From positions 58,166,346 through 58,230,345 of the forward strand of contig JBCFYV010000935.1 of the NCBI GenBank assembly GCA_039000515.1: a stretch of DNA of 64,000 bases. The letters run 5' to 3'. Positions within the stretch are counted from its first letter, which is position 1. Each line of letters starts with the position of its first letter. The notes under the pieces were generated by a model. It ran no database searches, had not been told where the DNA came from, and saw nothing but the letters and a program-made list of their open reading frames with translations. The position numbers were made by a program, and so were the translations under genes. This document shows, piece by piece, positions 54,301-64,000 of this stretch. Origin of the DNA: Timema cristinae. Lineage: Eukaryota; Arthropoda; Insecta; Phasmatodea; Timematidae.

Positions 54301-54775
54301 GTTTATTTTAATTTGTTTGATTTAATGCAATAATAATATTTTATTCTTTATTTCATAGTTTTATTTTAATTTGTTTGGTCTAGTGTATTAATAATATTTG
54401 ATTCTATATTTACAGAGTTTTATTTTAATTTGTTTGATTTAATATGGTAATGATATTTTAATATTATGTTTGTGTATGTTTTTAATTTAATTTGTTTGAT
54501 CTAATGAAGTAATAAAAATTGATTCTATATTTACATGGTTTTATTTTAATTCATTTGATTTAATGTGGTAATGATATTTTACTATTATGTTTGTGTATGT
54601 TTTTAGTTTAATTTGTTTGGTCTAGTGAATTAATAATATTTGATTATATATTTAGAGTGTTTTATTTTAATTTGTTTGATATAGTGTGGTAATGATATTT
54701 TACTATTATGTTAGTGTATGTTTTTAATTTAATTTTTTGATCTAATGTGGTATTTAGATTGTATTATGTTTGTAC
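54301..54775. repeat. About 60-bp AT-rich tandem repeat, eight units
   Basis: Each unit opens with TTTTATTTTAATTTGTTTGA or TTTTTAATTTAATTTGTTTG. Later units alternate in type (ending TATGTTTGTGTATG versus CTATATTTACA), giving a 120-bp higher-order period. Confidence 0.85.
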
Positions 54776-57084
54776 ATATTTTTAGTTTGCATTTCAATTT
54801 TATTGCCAACCAACTTTTAATATAAATTATTTTATTTTCCAGCTTTTTTTTAATAGGATGCACATTTTATGGTTACTGTTTGTATAATTTTTTTTTTTTT
54901 TTGTGTGTTCACTAATTCCACTTTTGTAGAATGATTTTTAACTATAAGTAGGTCTACTGGTACAATTCTATTTTGTAATATTTATTTGTTAATCAGTATT
55001 TGTCTTGCAGTTGATTAAGAAAACTAGTGTACTTGTAGTATTTATTTTAGTTTGAGCAGTTTCTGATGTGTTCTAATCTTTAGTTAGTAATAATTACTGT
55101 TTAAAATAATAATCAAATTGTATTACTTAATAATGAAATTACAGGTTTTATACTTGCTAACCTTTGTAAGGCTAGAGCATGTACTTCATTTTAGGTGAAA
55201 AGAAAAAAGAAGATTGAATCACCCATCCGGCACAACTTGGGGAACTTTGTTGATGTTTGAAGGTGGATGAAACCATTTACAAGCCCCCAAGTGACTCGAA
55301 AGGAGGTTTTGACTCGGGGGTTGTTTTGTATCATTGGGTTATTTTTGTCATTTATGTTTCTCCTGTTTGTTTTAACATTATTTTATTGTATAAATAATCA
55401 TAATTAAGACAAATCTACCAACTTTATTTTCATAATTGTAATGATGAAATGCAGGTTTGGTATGTATAACTTCTACTAATTATAGTTTAATTTAAGTACA
55501 ATGTTCACAAGCTGTTAATTCTTACCCTCCTCGGTGGCATAGTTGGCTAACGCACTTGTCGTGTTGAGCTCGACTGCTGAGGACGGGGAGATCGAGGTTC
55601 GAATCTCAGTCAGGGAGCTTGAGGTTTGAATCTTGGTCGGGTGAACTGAGGGTGGTTTTTCCTAAATGGTTTTCCACTCTCCCTCCACGCAAATGCGGGT
55701 TCACTTCCTCTAATTCAACCTTTCCCATTCCTAGTCCATTAGCTTAATTAGTACGTATAACCCGAAGGTGTAGTAATATTATTTGTTCTTTGAGGTAGAG
55801 TTCTCGAAGGTACACAAGTATCACTGATGAAATGTGGTTTTAAAGAGGTAAGGTTATTTAGTTATCAAGGCAGAGTAAGCCAATCTAGTGATTATATTTT
55901 ATTTAAAGTACACTAGAAACTTAATTTTGTATCGTTAATTTTACCAGCACACCTTTTCATTTCCATTTTAAGATCATACAGTTTCCAAACCTTTCACATT
56001 GTCCCAGTATAAATACTAAGCTCCATGAAAAACTCTGTAGCATTTTCAATTCTTGCATTATTTTGGGAATATATTAAAATTAAAATTTAAGGATATACTA
56101 TAAATATATAGATAAAAAATAAAGTAATTGAATTAATAGATGTTTTAACTCCAGTAGTAGTAATTATAATTAGAAAGGCCTCGAGAACTCTAACTGTTGG
56201 ACTAAGGATGACGTGGTTTTAGTCATAATTTAAAGGTCCCAAAGAACTCAGGTAATGTGGCCACAAGCCGGTCCCAAGCCCGGTTGAGAAACACAGAGGG
56301 CAGGTCTATATCCATTGAAAGATGACTCTATAATATTTAAATATTTATTTTTTTCCTATTTATATTGACAACACATAAGGGGGGTTCATTTATAACACAC
56401 TAAACGATTTTTACTTAACTTTTTGAAGTTATACTTCTTTAGGCGCATTATTGAAAAATGATGAGAGTGAAATTTTAAGATGCGAGCGCATCACTGTAAC
56501 ACAAAAGTAACAGGTTGAAGTTAAACCGCTCATTAAGTCTCGAAAAAAAAACTACCAACAAAATAGAAATAGAACCTCTGTTAGTCGCGCATGTTGGTAC
56601 GCTCGTCGCTTCTGATCATTGTTTTCATATATATAATATTTATCCACATGTTTCTAGTTTCTACATTCACAACACGTGTTTTAGTTTCATACAAGTGCGA
56701 ATTATATATGTGCTAATAAATTATATTCAGTAGTGATTTAAATTGAATATTTTGATTAATATTATTTACTATTCATAAATATTAGTGAAAAAAATTGTGC
56801 TTATAGACTTTTTCAAGTGCTCCAATATAATTGAGGTTAACTATCTGTATGTATTATTTATTGATATAAATTAAAATATTATTATTTAACATAATTAATA
56901 CTAAATATTATTAAATTATTTTTATTTTTTAATGATGCCAAAGAAGTATAACTTCTCACGCGCGTAAATAAGTACACACACCCATTTTTTTTATTTATTA
57001 TTATCGTCTCAACCACTCCCCTCTTGTAACTCAAAGTAGACAGTAATTCCAGGGTCACAATCAACTAAGCTCAAATGTTTACAT
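54776..57084. other. Intergenic, no gene seen
   Basis: AT-rich with one SINE (55529-55783). GC-richer islands at about 55215-55325 and 56240-56300 (AAGCCGGTCCCAAGCCCGG) could be repeat remnants; no element was delimited. Confidence 0.45.
55529..55783 (+). mobile_element. SINE family A with an intact tRNA-like head
   Basis: CCTCGGTGGCATAGTTGGCTAACGC-type head with clear A box (TGGCATAGTTGG) and B box (GGTTCGAATCTC). A second partial B-box region (GAGGTTTGAATCTTGGTCGG) follows, an internal duplication of about 30 bases. Then body and tail ATAACCCGAAGGTGTAGTAA. The long spacer between arms suggests a Ser/Leu-type tRNA ancestor. Confidence 0.85.
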
Positions 57085-57837
57085 AGTGTTACATGGAAGT
57101 AGTTATAATGTCTACATGGTGTTACATGGGGGAGCTCTAATGTCTACATGGGAGAGCTCTAATGTCTACATGGTGTTACATGGGGGAGCTCTAATCTCTA
57201 CATGGTGTTACATAGGGGAGCGCTAATTTCTACATGGGGTAGCTCTAATGTCTACATGGTGTTACATGGGGGTAGCTCTAATGTCTACATGGTGTTACAT
57301 GGGGGTAGCTCTAATGTCTACATGGTGTTACATGGGGGGAGCTCTAATGTCTGCATGGTGTTACATGGGGGTAGCTCTAATGTCTACATGGTGTTACATG
57401 GGGGGAGCTCTAATGTCTACATGGTGTTACATGGGGGAAGCTCTAATGTCTATATGGTGTTACATGGGGGGAGCTCTAATGTCTACATGGTGTTACATGG
57501 GGGTAGCTCTAATGTCTACATGGTGTTACATGGGGGGAGCTCTGATGTCTACATGGTGTTACATGGGGGGAGCTCTCGTGTCTACATGGTGTTACATGGG
57601 GGTAGCTCTGATGTCTACATGGTGTTACATGGGGGGAGCTCTGATGTCTACATGGTGTTATATAGGGGAGCTCTAATGTCTACATGGTGTTACATGGAGG
57701 TAGCTCTAATGTCTACATGGTGTTACATGGGGGAGCTCTAATGTCTACATGGTGTTACATGGAGGTAGCTCTAATGTCTACATGGTATTACATGGGGGAG
57801 CTCTAATGTCTACATGGTGTTACATGGAGGTAGCTCT
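57085..57837. repeat. 33-bp minisatellite, about 22 units
   Basis: The unit is GTCTACATGGTGTTACATGG followed by GGGTAGCTCTAAT. An 11-codon period keeps two plus-strand frames open (179 and 142 codons). Units vary at the GGGGG/GGAGG/GGGGGG stretch. No coding role is supported. Confidence 0.95.
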
Positions 57838-59116
57838 TGTTGAAGTATAGGTACATTTATATCACAGTGAATATAAATGTAGTGACAGGTGTGTGCACAA
57901 TGGAAGCGATATTGTTGTGTGTGTGCATTGGAATGTGGAGAGGCAGTAGTAATATGATTGTTGCCGCGCAATGTAAAATAATATTTTCTCTTATTTCATA
58001 CAGATTGCGGAGTATTGCGATTAACTTTTTTATGTTGCATCCCCGGATGATAAAACTACACTAATACACATTCTCAACTAAATTCTCATTGGTTCTCCAG
58101 GACTTCACTACTGAACTTAGCTGCAATCTGGCGACAGGTTGAGGAAACTACCTCTACTACTTCAGAGACGCTAGATTTGAATTAACTAAAATTATTCCTC
58201 TTTATAACTTTCATGGTTTCGTGACCTCAAAGTTTTGTTTTGGTTTGGCCACCGTGACAAGAATGGTAAATAAGACCTAAGAAAGAAGGACGCGCTTATC
58301 GATCATAAAACTCCTCGATTTTCTAATCAGTTTTAAAAAATTTCTAACACCGCTATATTTTCAGTGATCTAGGTACCAAAGCTCTCCCGCAAATACAAAA
58401 CAAATTAGTTTCAGCAAAACAAACCTAATACCATAAGTGTTTAATGTTTCCAGCATAAATTCTCTAAATTCTGCTTTTGGAACAAAATAAAAGCGCTCAA
58501 ATAATGTGTGAAAGTATCATAAATAATGTATCTAATTTACTGTATTAATAAATTATGTACAATTTTCATTTAAACAATAAAAGTGTTACAGGAAACAAAA
58601 TATAATACAGTATGTTAAAATAGTTTATATTGTAAAAAATGCATAAAGAAATATGTACAATTTATACATAAAGACAAATACTGCACTGTCTCAACATGAA
58701 ACTCAACTTTCACACCCATTGCTGTCACCACAAAATAAATGACCCAAACTTAACAATTTGCCGAGGTTTGCAATTCTGTCCCTGTAATTTTAATGTTTGA
58801 CAGAAATTAATGCATCTAACATTTAGCAGTTGGGGGGTGAAAAACAAAGAATTGAAAGCCACTCCTTAACCAATAAAATATGGGTCAAAAATATTAAATA
58901 GGTGATAGCAAAATAATTATAGATAAATGAGTATAATACAAATCATGTACTTAAATAATTGGATGAGTTTGAGAGATAAACACAATAAAACTTAAGTCCC
59001 TTTCGAAACATTAGTCATCCCTTGAATATTGAATTGAATTTCAAAACAGATGATTACAGTTTTCATGAAACTGGCCAACACGTATTTAATGGGGGTGTGC
59101 AAACATTTTAGATTTT

Positions 59117-59315
59117 TATCACCGCGTCTTATCACCTGTTCAAGTTATACACATATGTACTAATTACATTAATAAGTCTAGGATGAGAAAGGTTGATTTA
59201 GAGGAAATGTACCCACATTTGTGTGGAAGTTGAGTGGAAGAACATTAACAAAAAACCTTCAGTATACTTGATCAGGATTTGAATATTGATCTCCCTACCA
59301 TCAGATCATCGTATT
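59117..59315 (-). mobile_element. SINE family A, diverged copy
   Basis: Minus orientation: CACCGCGTCTTATCACCTGT tail, GTACCCACATTTGTGTGGAA body, GATTTGAATATTGATCTCCC B-box region; head lost. Confidence 0.7.
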
Positions 59316-59649
59316 TATACAGGATAAAATTTAAAGAAACTATCAGAAAACTCAAATCTAGATTTAAAATAAATAAGGCCATTTGACGTAAATGGTCAGT
59401 ATTGGTTGACTAGAGCCAACTGTCTTCTCACAAATTGTGAAATGAATATACTTGCCAAGAATGGGTCAGTGGATTAGTTTATTTTAACTTAAAAGATCAA
59501 TTTCCCTAGGAACCATTTAATTCCAATAAATATCTATTTTACAATTTTAAAATTTGCCAATGACAAAGGGGGCTGAGAGATTCATAGCCCAGTTGGGTGT
59601 TTTTTTTAAAAACAACACATATATATTTTACCACCTCCTTTATTATATT

Positions 59650-59795
59650 AGAATGTGGGGAATGCCAGGCCTCCACCGTGGTTCGGATTCCACGTTAAAC
59701 TGTAGGTCCTTCATTTCATCTCACAATCACCCTACCATTACACATTAGCGTAAGTGCGTATAACCTGAATGGGTAGTAAGACGCGGTGCTAATAA
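59650..59795 (+). mobile_element. SINE family B, 5'-truncated copy
   Basis: Starts in the body (GAATGTGGGGAATGCCAGGC), with ACCGTGGTTCGGATTCCACG, and ends GGTAGTAAGACGCGGTGCTA plus AAT repeats. Its sequence is very close to the copy at 34416-34648, suggesting recent activity. Confidence 0.85.
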
Positions 59796-62786
59796 TAATT
59801 TATTATATTAGTTTAGTTAATATGTAACTAGCCAAACATATGATACACAAAGAAGTTACTAATTTTAATATAAACTAATTTAGTTAATTATTGCACGGGA
59901 TCTCTCAATTTAGCTAAGTCCATATTAACTAATCACATTCTACCAAATTAATACCAGTTTAAAACCAAACTAGATATGAACCCAAAATCTCCAGTTTAAA
60001 ACAAGTGACTTGAAGCTCTCAGCCTCAGAAACCATAAATTGTGTTTCCAGCGTGTAATAATAAACTCTCTAGGGAAATAGATTGCATTGAGACTCCTATA
60101 AAAAAAATAGTAATTTAAAATAAAAAAATCTTCGGGGTGTCCTCTGGGGGGGATTGAAACTGGGCAAGGAACTATTTGTATCAGGCTGTACTCTGGAAGT
60201 TCCCTCCCCTTTCTACACTCACCGACCAGATGCTGCGGATCTCCACGGCTCGTCCAGGTTAGTGTCTAGTGAGTCACCAGATCTCCGCTGCCAATGCGTG
60301 AAGGGAAAGAGGTGTTTTTTTTTCCAATGTATATGCGTGAGAGAGCTCAAGTATTTGTATGCATATTAAAAAATTACATAGAAAATCTCAGAGTTAACAT
60401 TTTGCAAGTTAAAACCTAAACTTTTAATTTGAGAAAAATAAAACTTGGTACCCTACCTACCAAACGTCATGGTACGTTATAACACTAATTCACTTAAGGA
60501 ATATTGGCCATAAAACCAAATAAAAAATAGTATTCCTGACTTTGGTGAAAAAAAATTTACAATCAGGCAACAACAACAAAATTGAGGAAAGAAAAAAAAT
60601 AACTGGGGCCTTGCACGGTCCATAACTCGCGACCACTGATCCAGTCTAAGTAGAGTTATTCACTAGTTTTGGTGTAGCGGGAAGAATCTCGGAGTACTCA
60701 GTATTCCTGATTTTTTGGTAAACTCCATAAATCACGGGGTAGCCGTCCCGGAAAGCCGCGATAGTTCCTTCACTATGACTTGCCGTCCCTTTTTCCCCTG
60801 GGCCGCGATTTATAGCCGGTACCTTGAAAGTTACCACTTAAAAAACTCATTTTTATTATGGAGCACAAATCACTATTGTTTTATGGCAGTCAATTATACA
60901 AAGATAAAAGTGTGAATATAATTTAATTCTTAATACATTCACTATAATCTCGTTGCCACAACCCCGAAACAAGTGCTGGGTAAAAATTTACTTTGCATTA
61001 TTTTAATGCCATCTATCAATGAACTACTGTACTTTTAGTAAGTCTGAATATTTCATAATGAAGCTAATAGATGGGGCTACCAGTTCGATACTACATTATG
61101 GCCAGAATAAAGTGTTGGATAAGAGTATACCAGTACAAAAATTAGTCAAAATCGCTGAGCTACAAACATGCCAGGCATGGGCTAATATTTGTTTTTCTTT
61201 CAGTTAGTCATGAAAAAGCCAACTATAGGCCTACAGCAATCCTTTAGGAAATATTATTAGAAAATTTTTATAACTTTTTTTAATAACTATATGGTTTTAT
61301 AAAACAAGGTTTTTTTTCACACAAGGGTTGACATTAGTGACTTTCAATCGATGTTTTCAGTTGAAATATATTTTTATAGCTGCTCCTAAAGGCTATTCGT
61401 AAGGAAATGGAGGTGTATCTTTTACAGGACAAATCACTAAAGTTATTCTTAAAATGGGGTTGATTTGGAAAATGTACAGACAATTTAACATTGAGCATTA
61501 AGCAACATTAAATATATCTTCATAACTATAAGATTTCTAAAACTTGAGAGCAATCTTTTAAGAGATAAATATATAAATGATATAAACATTTGGCAGAAAA
61601 AGCATCACAAATAATAGTGATGTGTAAACGTCACATTTTGTTAAGAGTCAGCCCCCTTTGAATAAAATAAAACAACAAATCAAGAGGTGTAGGGTGTTAA
61701 GATTGCGGTTAAAGAACCATCCTTTTAAAAAAATATGCTTGACAGGCATTTACAATTTTTTTATTTGAGATACAATAACAACTCAAGAACTTATAATCGT
61801 TATCACCCGTTGCAATTTCCGCAAACTTGGAGTTGTTTTTTGACTCTAGTGTGAATTATTCAAGTATTTTCCAAGATGATCAAGTGATGTTTGGAGTGAT
61901 CTTCGTGATTTGTGCTTAAAATCATTGGAATTTGTTAAACATAAAGTTGGATTTCAGTATCAAAAGTCAATAAAAAAATATAAGCAAAAATAAAAACTTG
62001 AGTCATGCAAATAGAAAAATTATTGTTCAATTTATTCCTCTCTGATTTCAAAAAATATTCCTTTAGACACAATATGACTCATAATGTTAATAATGATAAT
62101 TTTAGGGTGTGTGAAACAAATGCTAGCTTTAACTTCACTTTAAAAAAACTGCTGCTTCGAAGCTTCTCCAATAAAAATAATTAAAACTAATATACCCGAA
62201 TTATGGTCCCAAACACCCTACTTGGCAAGCTGAAGGGGTTCTACGATGATGAGACAATAGCTTTTCTAGCGCACTCTTTAAAATCCAAGTTAAAATTAAT
62301 TTAACTATAAACTTTTCAACTTTGTAATCTAGTAATATATTTAGTTCGTTACAAGCTTGCGTTTTACCCCAAACTCCCCAAAATAAACGTTTATCTGGGT
62401 GTGGAATAGTTCAAACCGGCCCTGTGTCCTGCGATCTAATTTAATGCTAGAACTTTATTTATTAGGTGTTTGTGTGATTTAAATAACATGACCCAAATCT
62501 ATAAAAATATGGATTATATAATAAATTATCATTCGTCTTATAAGTCATAATTTTAAAAAAGGCCAATAATGTTGATTTGTTCAATCTGATCAGAATATTA
62601 TTGTTGACAGTGCAAGCTCACGGTTCATTATAATGAGCTTTACTAAATTTATTAAAGTTAAATTTCAAACAGATACACATGTAACGTTTTTACGACTTCA
62701 AAACATCTAAAAATACACAAGTGTTATTTTATTGGTATTGTACTTGTTTGAAATGTAGCTTATCAATTTACAAGTCTACTTCCAAT

Positions 62787-62949
62787 ATGCCTCTTATACT
62801 AATGACAGGTATCCCATCCAGTGGGAAAACAACTAGGACTTTGAAACTTAAATCATACCTTGAGGACGAACTCAAGTCAGCAGTTCATGTTGTTAGTGAA
62901 AATATATTATTTCAAAACGCAGGAATCGACAAAAATACTCTATTTTTAG
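62787..62949 (+). CDS. KTI12: KTI12 coding exon 1 (P-loop)
   Basis: 163 bases, donor GTAAG at 62950. Encodes the P-loop and the first strand-helix pair, ending KNTLFL with the split codon of D. Confidence 0.88.
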
Positions 62950-63794
62950 GTAAGAAGCCTTTGTCTATGAAAATTTACTAGTAATGGTGAATACGTAGTT
63001 ATGAAAACAACCTAAATTTAATATGTCTGGTTTTGAGCTCTTATCTGTAGCTTATTACTATATGTTCCATCAATTTGTATTTCATTAACTTCATTTGTTG
63101 CTAGTAGGTAAGCAAAAGATTAATATATAGGCCTGCCAGTAATTGAAAGGACATCAAAGGATGTATTATTATGTTCCGTGACAGATTGACATTAGCAAAC
63201 ATCCTTGGTGATGCAGCTTTCAAGGATACGGGGTGATGAAACGTGCATGAATAATACAGGTATGGTAGCCTATCACCCTCTAAAGAAGTGTAAAAATGTA
63301 TACGTACATCTATGGCTGTATCCGAATAGTCCAAGGCTCTCTAGTCGGACCCTTGAGTTTTAGACTTAATGCAGTCTTGATGATTTTACACGTCTGGCGC
63401 TGTTCATAGGGAAGACTGCATCAAACTATTCGAATGGCAACAATCATATTTAAAATGGCGGAAAACTGAAGTCGGTGCTCTAGCAAACGAATGATAATAC
63501 TAAAACCATTGTCATCCAAACACCGCAAAAACAGCGCGTGTCTACCAAGACCTCGAGAAGACTGCATAGGTATCGTTCACAACTATTCGAACTTGGTCAT
63601 GTGATTACCAATGCAGCTATCAAGAGCACGAGTCAAGGCGACACATAAGTAGACTATTCGGATACAGCCATTGTGTCGAAGACAAGGCTGAAACAGTCGT
63701 TTAACCTAAATATATAATAAGCCTCACAATTGTTTGTTCCAGATTCAAGTAAAGAAAAAGAAATACGAGGGTTAATAAAAGCGGAGACTCAGAG
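62787..63794 (+). CDS. KTI12: KTI12, Elongator-associated P-loop protein (5' part)
   Basis: Two exons, 62787-62949 and 63743-63794, joined in phase 1 through GTAAG/AG. The product starts MPLILMTGIPSSGKTTRTLK with the Walker A P-loop GIPSSGKT at residues 8-15, then VHVVSENILF and FLDSSKEKEIRGLIKAETQR, the order found in KTI12 and the related kinase PSTK. The KEK-x-x-R motif following D favours KTI12. KTI12 is an ATPase that supports Elongator-dependent modification of wobble uridine in tRNA. Exon 2 ends in phase 2 at GTATAT; the rest lies right of the window. An in-frame ATG 22 codons upstream (62721) is less likely, since MPL is the usual start. Confidence 0.88.
63312..63671 (+). mobile_element. 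TIR element family G, reference copy (360 bp)
   Basis: A perfect 20-base terminal inverted repeat: ATGGCTGTATCCGAATAGTC at the start and its exact complement at the end. The interior has TTTAAAATGGCGGAAAACTG and CCAAGACCTCGAGAAGACTG. No coding capacity. A target duplication is not obvious. It lies in the first KTI12 intron, and its perfect TIRs suggest recent movement. Confidence 0.88.
63743..63794 (+). CDS. KTI12: KTI12 coding exon 2
   Basis: 52 bases, acceptor AG at 63741-63742 after a T-rich tract, donor GTATAT at 63795. Encodes DSSKEKEIRGLIKAETQR, matching the family's SAREKALRG-type helix. Confidence 0.82.
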
Positions 63795-64000
63795 GTATAT
63801 AGTACATAAGATACTCATTAAACTCAAGTTCATATCAGATGAAATGTAAAACATGACCAAGAATGAGACTTAAACAACTCTTTATACACTTACTGAAAGG
63901 CCTAAATGATTATTTTTTTACTTTAATCGCTTTCATATTCTCTAAGTATGGTAGCCATGTTTTATTTAGATTTAACTCTACATACATTGAATATTTAAAA

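Larger units (their letters stand above)
57838..62786. other. Gene-free stretch upstream of KTI12
   Basis: Two SINE copies (59117-59315, 59650-59795) and AT-rich DNA. Two CpG-richer islands (about 60130-60310 and 60605-60840) have no assignment. No exon with a recognisable match was found. The KTI12 promoter should lie in the last few hundred bases. Confidence 0.45.

Noticed and set aside
57202..57741. Open frames of 179 and 142 codons
   Set aside because: Produced by the 33-bp minisatellite; repetitive MVLHGGSSNVY-type text with no gene context.
60646..60837. 63-codon minus-strand open frame in a CpG-rich island
   Set aside because: No resemblance to a known protein and no splice or start support; left as an unexplained island.
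1..64000. A novel multi-gene system or gene cluster
   Set aside because: The four genes are ordinary conserved housekeeping genes with large intergenic gaps; no coordinated arrangement is visible.

Overview
The window is a gene-sparse, AT-rich stretch of animal nuclear DNA: split genes with GT-AG introns of hundreds to thousands of bases, many tRNA-derived SINEs, inverted-repeat DNA elements and minisatellites, and no bacterial-style operons. Reconstructed protein fragments look like bilaterian invertebrate orthologues. The Asp-tRNA synthetase reads as arthropod-like, but I cannot name the species.

Four protein-coding genes can be supported. (1) MGAT1, the Golgi GlcNAc-transferase I, on the minus strand: six coding exons between 378 and 10586, with the C-terminal part lying off the left edge. 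(2) DARS1, cytosolic aspartyl-tRNA synthetase, minus strand, complete: eleven coding exons from 32371 down to 19984, about 531 residues. (3) MED8, a Mediator head subunit, minus strand: five coding exons from 44380 down to 38831, about 260 residues. (4) KTI12, a P-loop protein of the Elongator/tRNA wobble-modification pathway, plus strand: the first two exons at 62787-62949 and 63743-63794, running off the right edge. They are housekeeping genes without an obvious shared pathway; DARS1 and KTI12 are both linked to tRNA function, probably by chance.

Between and inside the genes: 1-13.9 kb is MGAT1 with SINEs in its introns; 13.9-20 kb is intergenic with SINEs, a solo LTR (17056-17639) and a LINE tail; 20-32.4 kb is DARS1; 32.4-38.8 kb holds tRNA-like repeats, two copies of a TIR element and an LTR-like remnant; 38.8-44.4 kb is MED8 with a hAT-type MITE; 44.4-62.8 kb is a long gene-free stretch with a 57-bp minisatellite (51752-52840), a 60-bp AT-rich repeat (54301-54775) and a 33-bp minisatellite (57085-57837).

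Two observations stand out. First, the 3' splice site of MGAT1 exon 5, together with the first bases of that exon, is tandemly duplicated in 45-bp (15-codon) units, leaving four equivalent in-frame AG acceptors just ahead of the metal-binding EDD motif. Second, several conserved exons (one in MGAT1, three in DARS1, one in MED8) are short by one base, or two in MED8, as shown independently by protein alignment and splice-phase arithmetic. Nearly all fall in short homopolymers, so residual assembly error is the likeliest cause. I found no convincing undescribed multi-gene system here; the repeats are the novel-looking material.
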